Of a stretch of DNA of 8,003 nucleotides, positions 1 to 4,904 are shown in pieces; within the stretch, counting starts at the first letter, position 1; the number at the start of each line of letters is the position of its first letter. This DNA comes from DASWHK01 sp036398215 (GTDB lineage Bacteria > Acidobacteriota > UBA890), in assembly GCA_036398215.1 (NCBI GenBank), contig DASWHK010000318.1:1-8003 (forward strand), given 5' to 3'. The translations under genes were made by a program, and so were the position numbers. Under the pieces are notes generated by a model. The model worked only from the letters and a program-made list of their open reading frames with translations, was not told the DNA's origin and did not search any database.

Positions 1-1077
1 GGCGAGCGCCCGGGCGGCGAGAGCCATGCGCCGCACCGCGGCGCGGTCGCCTTCCAGCTCCACGAGGGCCTCGGCGAGCGCCAGCGGGTCACCAGGCGCG
101 TAGAAGTTCGCGACCCCTCCGGGCAGCAACGCCCGCAGCTCGGCGATGTCGGCGGTAACCACCGGGAGCCCGGCGGCGAGGTACTCGAAGATCTTGATCG
201 GCGACCAGAACCAGCCCAGCTCGAGGGCGCTGAACCGGTGGGGAGCAAACGGGGCGATGCCGACGTCGGCCTCGGCCAGGAAGCCGGGGACCCGATCGTG
301 CGGCACGTTGCCGGTGAACTCGACCATCTCCCCCAACCCGGCAGCGGCCGCCGCCTCGCGCGCCGCCTTCCATCGTGGCCCCGCGCCGATGCAGGTGACC
401 CGCAACGGGATGCGGCGGTCGCGACAGTGGGCGAGCGCCGCGACCAGGTCCTCGGCCCCGTGCCAGGAGCGGAAGCTGCTGACGTAGACGCCGCGCAGCG
501 GGCCGCTGTCCGCCGCCGGAGGCCCGGGCCGGAAGCGATCGATATCGACGCCGTTGACGATCACCGTCGCGTCGTCCTGCAGCGCCGCCGGCAGCAGATG
601 ACGCGACGTCGTGTAGATCGCCGCGCAGGCGGCCAGCTGCCGGCGCCGCCAGCGGTCGACGGGACGGACGAGCGAGAGCCTGTCGAGCTGGTCGCGGAGC
701 GAGCCGGGATAGTCGCGCGCCGGGGAGTTGACCTCCAGCACGGCGGGGATCCCGGCGCGGCGGGCGGCGCCGACGCCGGCACCTCCAAAAGTGTAGAAGC
801 GCTCGACGACGACGTCGGGTCGCAACTGACCCACCAGCCGCCGCAGGGCGCCGGCCGCCGTCCATTCGAGGAGCTTCACCGGCAGGATGCGGCGCAGATA
901 GTGGAGCACGACGCCGTCGATCGTGGCGGCGGCGGCGGCGCCGGCCTCCGGCCGCAGCGCCACCAGGTGGACCTCATGGCCGCGGCGTGCCAGCGCCCGG
1001 CAGAGCTCGAGCGCATGGACGCTGCCGCCATGGTTGCCTGGGATCGGCGTGCCGGCTGCCGAGTAGAGGATCTTCAA
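1..1077 (-). CDS. Glycosyltransferase, GT4/group 1 type (3' end outside window)
   Basis: Probably transfers a sugar from a nucleotide-sugar donor to a glycan or lipid acceptor at the cytoplasmic face of the membrane; acceptor and donor cannot be told. The 359 visible residues show a GT-B fold pattern. The N-terminus MKILYSAAG is followed by a glycine-rich loop GNHGGSVHALELCRAL (residues 14-29). The hinge region has VNGVDIDRF (174-182). The C-terminal donor-binding half has SPIKIFEYLAAGLPVV (292-307), with Lys295 and Glu298 in the positions usual for GT4 enzymes. The start is TTG at 1077-1075. An in-frame stop lies about 15 codons upstream with no ATG or GTG between, and the product then begins in the usual MKIL style. 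The first in-frame ATG is only residue 251, inside the second domain. I see no convincing Shine-Dalgarno. The gene is divergent from the peptidase at 1243. Family is confident; exact role (capsule, LPS or other glycan) is unknown. Confidence 0.85.
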   Translation of the reverse strand, partial: MKILYSAAGTPIPGNHGGSVHALELCRALARRGHEVHLVALRPEAGAAAAATIDGVVLHYLRRILPVKLLEWTAAGALRRLVGQLRPDVVVERFYTFGGAGVGAARRAGIPAVLEVNSPARDYPGSLRDQLDRLSLVRPVDRWRRRQLAACAAIYTTSRHLLPAALQDDATVIVNGVDIDRFRPGPPAADSGPLRGVYVSSFRSWHGAEDLVAALAHCRDRRIPLRVTCIGAGPRWKAAREAAAAAGLGEMVEFTGNVPHDRVPGFLAEADVGIAPFAPHRFSALELGWFWSPIKIFEYLAAGLPVVTADIAELRALLPGGVANFYAPGDPLALAEALVELEGDRAAVRRMALAARALA

Positions 1078-1104
1078 CGTCGGGGCCCCGTCAAGATGGG
1101 CGGC

Positions 1105-1110
1105 ATTCTA
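1105..1110 (-). promoter_or_regulatory. Candidate -10 element for the glycosyltransferase gene
   Basis: On the minus strand this reads TAGAAT, five of six matches to TATAAT, in a GC-rich surround where such hexamers are rare. A start about 7 nt downstream would leave a leader of roughly 20 nt before the TTG codon at 1077. No good -35 lies 17 nt upstream, so an activator may be needed. A direct repeat at 1131-1152 lies across and just upstream of the -35 region. Confidence 0.35.
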
Positions 1111-1130
1111 ACCTGCATCTCTCGCCCCAT

Positions 1131-1152
1131 GTTTTGGCGCGGTTTTGGCGCG
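1131..1152. repeat. Exact 11-bp tandem direct repeat in the divergent promoter region
   Basis: The unit GTTTTGGCGCG occurs twice in a row, at 1131-1141 and 1142-1152, without mismatch. The period is about one helical turn. It sits between two divergent genes, upstream of the -10 at 1110-1105. This is the usual geometry for a regulator that binds one face of the helix, but no regulator is identified. Confidence 0.6.
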
Positions 1153-1176
1153 GGCGCGCGGAGGCCCGCGTCTACG
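1150..1176 (-). repeat. Dispersed GC-rich intergenic repeat, copy A
   Basis: Read on the minus strand, this copy begins CGTAGACGCGGGCCTCCGCG and ends CGCCCGC. Related copies lie at 3398-3422 (plus orientation) and 7735-7758 (minus orientation). A shorter core with 17 of 20 matches is found inside both 59-bp tandem units at 3417-3534. All copies are outside, or at the very edge of, coding genes. The element lacks a transposase and its function is unknown. Confidence 0.5.
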
Positions 1177-1242
1177 ACCTGGCGCGCGGCCGCAAATGCG
1201 GGTTGACGCCAGCACCGGCCGCCGCTGTGTCACCATGGCGCC

Positions 1243-2346
1243 ATGACCATTCGCAAGGACCCCGATGCGGTGCGCATCTCGCGGCGTGAGCTGGCCCTGG
1301 GCGGCCTGGCCCTGCTGCCCGGCGCCCGCCTGGTCGGAGATCGCCGGGAGCCGAACATGGAACGCCAGAGCGAGCCCATCACGCTGACTTCGGTAGAGGG
1401 ACTGCAGGTCGGCCATCACACGCGAGCCGATCGGCCGACGGGCTGCACGGTGGTGGTCGCGGCGCAGGGGGCCGTCGCCGGCGTCGCGGTCCGCGGGGCG
1501 GCACCGGGGTCGCGGGAGATCGCCCTGCTCAGCCCGGAGAACACGGTCGAGCAGGTACACGCGGTCCTGCTCACCGGCGGCAGCGCCTTCGGCCTCGCCG
1601 CCGCCGACGGCGTGATGCGGGCGTTGCGCGCCCGCGACATCGGTTTTCGGATGGGGCGCCAGGTGGTTCCAATCGTTCCCGGCGCCGTCCTCTACGACCT
1701 CGGCCTCGGCGGCGACAGCTATCCCGATGCCGACGACGGCGCCGCCGCGGTGGCGGCCGCTTCGTCCGCCCCGCCCGCCGAGGGCAGCGTCGGCGCCGGC
1801 GCCGGCGCCACCGTCGGCAAGATGCTCGCCGGCGGCTCGATGAAGGGCGGCATCGGCACCGCCGGCTTCCGCTTCGCCAACGGCACCGTCGTCGCCGCGC
1901 TGGTCGCGGTGAATTGCCGCGGCGACGTCCGCGAGCCGCGTACCGGCAAGCTGGTGGCCGGCGCCCGCGGCGAGGACGGCAGGAGCCTGCTCGACGTCGA
2001 GGCGGCGCTGCTCGCCGGCGGCGCCGATCCGGCCGCGACCCCCGGCGCCAACACCACGATCGGCGTCGTCGCCACCAACCTCGCGCTGACCAAGCTGCAG
2101 TGCTCGCGACTGGCATCGGTGGCCCACGACGGGCTGGCCCGCGCCATCGTCCCCGCCCACACCCGGTTCGACGGCGACACCCTGTTCGCCCTCGCCACCG
2201 GCTCGGCCGGCCCGCTGGCGGGCGGCGACCACGACCGCCTGGAGGTGGCGGCGGCCGCCGCGGTGGCCGAATCGATCCTGCGCGCGGTGCGCCTGGCGAC
2301 CGGCCTGCCGGGGATCCCCTCAGCCGCCGAGCTGGGCGGCGCCTGA
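1243..2346 (+). CDS. P1-family (S58, DmpA-like) peptidase, probably exported
   Basis: Resembles the DmpA/BapA family of self-cleaving Ntn-hydrolases (L-aminopeptidase/D-esterase, beta-aminopeptidase). In this family one chain is cut in two and the new N-terminal Ser or Thr becomes the nucleophile. The 367-residue product has VEGLQVGH (51-58), LLTGGSAFGLAAADGVM (109-125), the glycine-rich GSVGAGAGATVGKM (181-194), MKGGIGTA (200-207) and the conserved Asn224 in VAVN. The likely cleavage site is Asn270-Thr271 within GANTTIGVVATN, which makes Thr271 the nucleophile. The N-terminus has twin arginines (Arg14-Arg15, SRRELALGG) followed by a short hydrophobic stretch, like a Tat signal, though no clear AxA site follows. 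The ATG at 1243 has no Shine-Dalgarno. An internal ATG at 1357 (Met39) has GGGAG six nt upstream and would give a cytoplasmic enzyme. Substrate is not predictable. The family call is firm; the start is uncertain. Confidence 0.88.
   Translation: MTIRKDPDAVRISRRELALGGLALLPGARLVGDRREPNMERQSEPITLTSVEGLQVGHHTRADRPTGCTVVVAAQGAVAGVAVRGAAPGSREIALLSPENTVEQVHAVLLTGGSAFGLAAADGVMRALRARDIGFRMGRQVVPIVPGAVLYDLGLGGDSYPDADDGAAAVAAASSAPPAEGSVGAGAGATVGKMLAGGSMKGGIGTAGFRFANGTVVAALVAVNCRGDVREPRTGKLVAGARGEDGRSLLDVEAALLAGGADPAATPGANTTIGVVATNLALTKLQCSRLASVAHDGLARAIVPAHTRFDGDTLFALATGSAGPLAGGDHDRLEVAAAAAVAESILRAVRLATGLPGIPSAAELGGA
1346..1350 (+). promoter_or_regulatory. Possible ribosome binding site for an internal start at 1357
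   Basis: GGGAG lies six nt before the in-frame ATG at 1357 of the P1 peptidase gene. It is a better ribosome site than anything before the upstream ATG at 1243. Use of 1357 would remove the Tat-like leader and give a protein of 329 residues that begins just before the conserved VEGLQVGH region. Confidence 0.4.
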
Positions 2347-2611
2347 GGCTGACCGACCGGGGCGCGCCCCGTCCGTCGCCGATTGTCACCAATGCCTGGG
2401 CTACGCGACCATACGACCGCGTGTCAGAAGACGGGACTTGGCAATCATGCGGCACCCGACCTCGAGGCGCTCCGAGCCGACGCCCCGGCGGCGCGCCCCG
2501 CGGCAGTTCGCCGTCCATCTTGCCCGGCGGTTGTCATCCCGGTACGATCGAGGGGTTCGAATGCTCCCTGACGGGCTCTCGTAGCCTCCTATCGATTCGG
2601 CGGACCTGACC
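2347..2611. other. Intergenic spacer, no gene recognised
   Basis: This spacer of 265 nt lies between the peptidase and the membrane-protein gene. Apart from the promoter candidate at 2520-2548, I see no RNA gene, riboswitch signature or convincing small gene. Short open frames here have no ribosome site and no recognisable product. Confidence 0.5.
2520..2548 (+). promoter_or_regulatory. Candidate sigma-70 promoter for the DUF6580-like gene
   Basis: TTGCCC at 2520-2525 and TACGAT at 2543-2548 are separated by 17 nt; each hexamer matches the consensus at four positions. The expected start near 2555 would leave a leader of about 56 nt before the ATG at 2612. The layout resembles the TTGCCT-17-TAATCT promoter of the iron permease gene. 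Confidence 0.35.
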
Positions 2612-3151
2612 ATGCACTACCTGCTCATTCCGATCGGCGCCCTGGCACGGTTGCTTCCCCACCTGCCCAACTTCACACCGATCACGGGCATCGCGCTGTT
2701 CGGCTCCGCGTACGGGACTCGCCGCATGGCGATCGTCGCGCCGCTCGCGGCGATGGCGCTCAGCGACCTGGTCCTCGGCGGCCACGCCACGATGCCATGG
2801 GTGTACGCGTCGTTCGTGGCGATCGCCTTGATGGGCATGGTGGTGTTCCGCAACGGGGTCACGGCGCCGAAGGCGGTCGGTGCCTCGCTGGCGTCATCGG
2901 TGATCCTCTTCGTGGTCACCAACTTCGGCGTCTGGGCATCGGGGACCCTGTACCCGCGCACCGCCCAGGGGCTGATCGCCTGCTACACCATGGCGCTCCC
3001 GTATCTGCGCGCCACGATGCTGGGTGATCTGTTCTACGTCGGCGTCTTTTTCGGCGGCTACGCGCTGGCCAGGAGGCACGCGGGGTTGCAGCGGTTGATC
3101 CCGGTCTTGGCCCCGGCCGTCTCCCCCGCCGGCCGTTCGGCGGCCCGCTGA
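2612..3151 (+). CDS. Small integral membrane protein, DUF6580-like
   Basis: The 179-residue product is an inner-membrane protein of unknown function. It begins with a short hydrophobic stretch and the motif RLLPHLPNFTPI (13-24). Hydrophobic segments follow at about 24-52, 64-80, 89-110 and 136-153. Between the last two is the second motif, TNFGVWASG (103-111) with YPRT and GLIACY (114-125). These two motifs and the length match, from memory, the DUF6580 membrane family. A link of that family to ECF-transporter substrate-binding (S) components has crossed my mind but cannot be shown here. The C-terminal tail from about 155 is basic and Ala/Pro-rich. The ATG at 2612 is the first in frame after the promoter candidate; the ribosome site is weak. 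The gene stands alone, upstream of the tRNA, with no ATPase or T-component beside it. Confidence 0.75.
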   Translation: MHYLLIPIGALARLLPHLPNFTPITGIALFGSAYGTRRMAIVAPLAAMALSDLVLGGHATMPWVYASFVAIALMGMVVFRNGVTAPKAVGASLASSVILFVVTNFGVWASGTLYPRTAQGLIACYTMALPYLRATMLGDLFYVGVFFGGYALARRHAGLQRLIPVLAPAVSPAGRSAAR

Positions 3152-3169
3152 CGCCAAGGCCCGCGGAAG

Positions 3170-3186
3170 CCGGCGGCAAGCGCCGG
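3170..3186 (+). terminator. Hairpin after the DUF6580-like gene
   Basis: CCGGCG and CGCCGG form a perfect 6-bp stem around a 5-nt loop (GCAAG), starting 19 nt after the stop codon at 3151. There is no T-run behind it, so it is at best an imperfect intrinsic terminator or an mRNA 3'-end stabiliser. It also separates the gene from the tRNA at 3241. Confidence 0.35.
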
Positions 3187-3240
3187 GACCCATTCCGGTG
3201 GAGCGCGCGGCCGAAACTCCTCGTGGAGAAGCGTCCGGGT

Positions 3241-3333
<93 letters not shown>

Positions 3334-3397
3334 AATTTTCCCGCTGCCCGACGAATACCCGCCCGCATCGATCGAGCAAATCGACCAAGCGCAACGC

Positions 3398-3422
3398 CGT
3401 AGACACGGGCCCCCGCGCCCGC
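3398..3422 (+). repeat. Dispersed GC-rich intergenic repeat, copy B
   Basis: This copy reads CGTAGACACGGGCCCCCGCG then CCCGC. Against copy A it has two substitutions in the first 20 nt and then a 2-nt gap. The sequence just before it extends the match to copy C near 7752-7770: CAAGCGCAACGCCGTAGAC (3386-3404) is an exact 19-nt inverted match. It runs straight into the first 59-bp tandem unit. Confidence 0.55.
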
Positions 3423-3546
3423 AGCAGAAGGTGGGTTCGTACGTCGAGGGGACTTCGTTTCGCGAGCCTCCCCGTGCCCGCAGCAGAAAGTGGGTTCGTA
3501 CGTCGAAGGGACTTCGTTTCGCGAGCCTCCCCGTGCCCGCAGCAGA
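3417..3546 (+). repeat. 59-bp tandem repeat, two full units plus 12 nt
   Basis: Unit 1 is 3417-3475, unit 2 is 3476-3534, and a third begins GCCCGCAGCAGA at 3535-3546. The two full units differ at two of 59 positions. Each holds GTGGGTTCGTACGTCG, then a small hairpin: CGAAG-GGA-CTTCG in unit 2 and CGAGG-GGA-CTTCG in unit 1, where one pair becomes G-U. Each ends in GCGAGCCTCCCCGTGCCCGC, which matches the core of dispersed copy A at 17 of 20 positions. The array begins about 80 nt after the tRNA and ends 16 nt before the -35 of the iron permease promoter. A frame can be read through it, but the repetition and lack of a ribosome site argue against coding. Confidence 0.9.
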
Positions 3547-3562
3547 CGGGCGCGGACGACAC

Positions 3563-3591
3563 TTGCCTTTCCGGCTGTTCTGGAATAATCT
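3563..3591 (+). promoter_or_regulatory. Sigma-70-type promoter of the iron permease gene
   Basis: TTGCCT at 3563-3568 and TAATCT at 3586-3591 are spaced by exactly 17 nt. The stretch is richer in A and T than its surroundings. Transcription would start near 3598-3600, giving a leader of about 30 nt to the ATG at 3630. A palindrome covers the start point. Confidence 0.55.
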
Positions 3592-3598
3592 GCGCCAA

Positions 3599-3615
3599 TT
3601 GAGACTCAGTCGCAA
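3599..3615. promoter_or_regulatory. Candidate operator, 17-nt imperfect palindrome
   Basis: TTGAGACTCAGTCGCAA is a palindrome around the C at 3607; seven of eight pairs are complementary and the inner nine bases are perfect. It begins eight nt after the -10 hexamer, so it covers the expected transcription start of the FTR1 gene. A repressor bound here would block the promoter. It does not look like a classical Fur box or DtxR box. Confidence 0.35.
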
Positions 3616-3629
3616 CGGACGGCAGCCCG

Positions 3630-4430
3630 ATGCAGCCCATGTTAAGCGCTTTCGTCATCACGCTCCGCGAAGGTCTCGAGGCCTTCCTGATCATCGCCAT
3701 CATCCTCGCCTACCTGCGCAAGACGGGGCGCGACAAGCTCGTCGGCGCCGTGCACTGGGGGATCGCCCTGTCGATCGCGGTCAGCATCGGCGCCGGCCTG
3801 CTGCTGGCGCGGGCCGCCAACCAGGCGCTGTGGGAGGGCGTGCTGGCCCTCGTCGCGGCCGTGCTCGTGAGCTGGATGATCGTCCACATGTGGCGCGCCG
3901 CGCGATACATGAAGCGCGACATCGAGGGGCACATCGAGCTGGCCTCGGCGCGCCAAGGCACCGCCGCATACTTCGGCGTCTTCGGGTTCACCGTGCTGAT
4001 GATCACCCGCGAGGGCATGGAGACGGCGCTGCTCATGAACGCGCTCATCTTTCAGATGCAGACGCGATCCGGCGCGCTGATCGCGGGCGCCACTGCGGGA
4101 ACGCTGCTGGCCGCGGGCGTCGCCTGGCTGTGGTCGCGCCACGGTCACCGGGTCAACCTCGGGCGCTTCTTCCAGGTGACCGCGGTCTTTCTACTGATCT
4201 TCGTCGTGCAGTTGTTGATCTACGGATTCCACGAGCTCACCGAGGCGAACATCTTCCCCTACAGCGAGACCCTCCACTGGGCCACAGAGCCCTACGGGCC
4301 TGACGGTCAGTACGGTCGCTACTTCACCTACTTGCTCGTCGCCATCCCGCTGTCCTGGCTGCTGCTGGCGACCATGATGGAGCGCCGGCGCGCCTCGCTG
4401 TCGATCCCCGCGGAGTCCTCGGGGAGCTGA
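3630..4430 (+). CDS. FTR1-family iron permease
   Basis: Integral membrane protein that probably carries iron across the cytoplasmic membrane, as in yeast Ftr1p and bacterial EfeU. The 266 residues hold about seven hydrophobic segments. The two family signature sites are present: REGLEA (13-18) in the first segment and REGME (127-131) in the fourth. The acidic residues of these REGxE motifs are the proposed iron ligands. A further polar motif HELTE (201-205) precedes an extracytoplasmic loop rich in aromatic residues. The length suits the short FTR1 type without a fused cupredoxin or imelysin domain. No EfeO, EfeB, P19 or multicopper oxidase gene lies beside it here, so its partner must be elsewhere or absent. 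The ATG at 3630 follows GGACGG by eight nt; Met4 at 3639 is an alternative. The gene has its own promoter. Whether iron is carried as Fe(II) or Fe(III) cannot be told. Confidence 0.9.
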   Translation: MQPMLSAFVITLREGLEAFLIIAIILAYLRKTGRDKLVGAVHWGIALSIAVSIGAGLLLARAANQALWEGVLALVAAVLVSWMIVHMWRAARYMKRDIEGHIELASARQGTAAYFGVFGFTVLMITREGMETALLMNALIFQMQTRSGALIAGATAGTLLAAGVAWLWSRHGHRVNLGRFFQVTAVFLLIFVVQLLIYGFHELTEANIFPYSETLHWATEPYGPDGQYGRYFTYLLVAIPLSWLLLATMMERRRASLSIPAESSGS

Positions 4431-4448
4431 TCCGGCCTGGTTTCGTCC

Positions 4449-4461
4449 CACGGCGTCCGTG
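4449..4461 (+). terminator. Short hairpin after the FTR1 gene, weak terminator candidate
   Basis: CACGG-CGT-CCGTG forms a 5-bp stem with a 3-nt loop, starting 19 nt after the stop codon. No T-run follows, so intrinsic termination is doubtful. A second GC-rich inverted repeat lies near 4546-4558. Confidence 0.2.
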
Positions 4462-4600
4462 CGGGGCCGTTCCTACCCGATCCTGGCCGCCCGCGGAGAG
4501 CGATCCATTTCCGTCGCGTGGGTTTCGCCGCCGCCCGCTCTTGAGGCCCCGCAGGGGGCGTGGCACCATCGACGCTCACCGCCGATCCCGACGAGATTCT

Positions 4601-4867
4601 GGCCGTGCTAGGTGGGGAGTTAGCGGTGCCCTGTACCTGCAATCCGCTCTAGCAGGACTGAATTCCACCCCCAGGGGTGCAGCGCTCGCGGTCGGGCCGT
4701 CGCGGGAAGCAACGACGCCGGGCCCTGTGCGGTGCAGACCTGCGAACCCCGTCAGGCCCGGGAGGGAGCAGCGGTAAGCAGGCACCTGCAGGTGCCGCAG
4801 GCCAACCCGGCGGACGTCCCGTGGCGTCCACGCCCGAGTGTCTGGCTTCGAAGGGTGGTGCACGGCC
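4601..4867 (+). ncRNA. ffs: Signal recognition particle RNA, large bacterial type
   Basis: RNA core of the signal recognition particle; with Ffh it brings ribosomes making membrane proteins to the FtsY receptor. The ends GGCCGTGC (4601-4608) and GCACGGCC (4860-4867) form a perfect 8-bp closing stem, giving 267 nt. The 5' part, from CTAGGTGGGGAG through GTGCCCTGTACCTGCAATCC to CTCTAGCAGG, is the typical Alu domain of the large bacterial type. The Ffh-binding helix 8 is at 4751-4772: GTCAGG, then CCC-GGGA-GGG, then AGCAGC. Its stem continues with CCTGC (4739-4743) pairing GCAGG (4778-4782), and GGTG (4731-4734) pairing CACC (4783-4786). The tetraloop reads GGGA, where Escherichia coli has GGAA; both fit GNRA. 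No clear promoter is visible in the GC-rich sequence before it. The position before dnaX is as in Bacillus subtilis. Exact ends are inferred from pairing. Confidence 0.93.
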
Positions 4868-4881
4868 TTTTGATTTTATTT
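4868..4881 (+). terminator. T-rich tract after SRP RNA
   Basis: TTTTGATTTTATTT follows directly after the closing stem of the SRP RNA, in a region otherwise almost free of T-runs. It probably serves as the 3'-end signal, with the closing stem as its hairpin. Read-through into dnaX is possible, as the ATG is only 23 nt further on and no separate dnaX promoter is clear. Confidence 0.55.
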
Positions 4882-4904
4882 GCCGTATTTTGCTGGATGC
4901 TCCT

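Noticed and set aside
89..865. Long minus-strand frame rich in Arg and Ala
   Set aside because: It is out of frame with the glycosyltransferase, is dominated by Arg/Ala/Gly runs and has no domain. The neighbouring frame encodes a clear GT4 protein.
1108..2232. Long minus-strand frame opposite the P1 peptidase
   Set aside because: Composition is Gly/Ala/Arg-rich without domain signs, as expected opposite a GC-rich gene; the plus strand holds all family motifs.
2551..2565. T-loop-like GGTTCGAAT suggesting a tRNA or its remnant
   Set aside because: The flanking bases do not form a T-stem and no acceptor or anticodon arm can be drawn.
3417..3546. CRISPR array
   Set aside because: Units are directly adjacent, 59 bp long and nearly identical throughout, with no unique spacers and no cas gene.
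4541..4569. TTGAGG-17-CACCAT as SRP RNA promoter
   Set aside because: The -10 match is too poor, and the start would lie about 25 nt before the closing stem.
4781..4796. Perfect 16-bp palindrome GGCACCTGCAGGTGCC as an operator
   Set aside because: It lies inside the SRP RNA, where its first half pairs in helix 8, so RNA structure explains at least part of it.
4677..4904. In-frame N-terminal extension of DnaX of 76 codons
   Set aside because: This stretch is the 3' part of the SRP RNA and its T-rich end. DnaX homologues begin close to the ATG at 4905.
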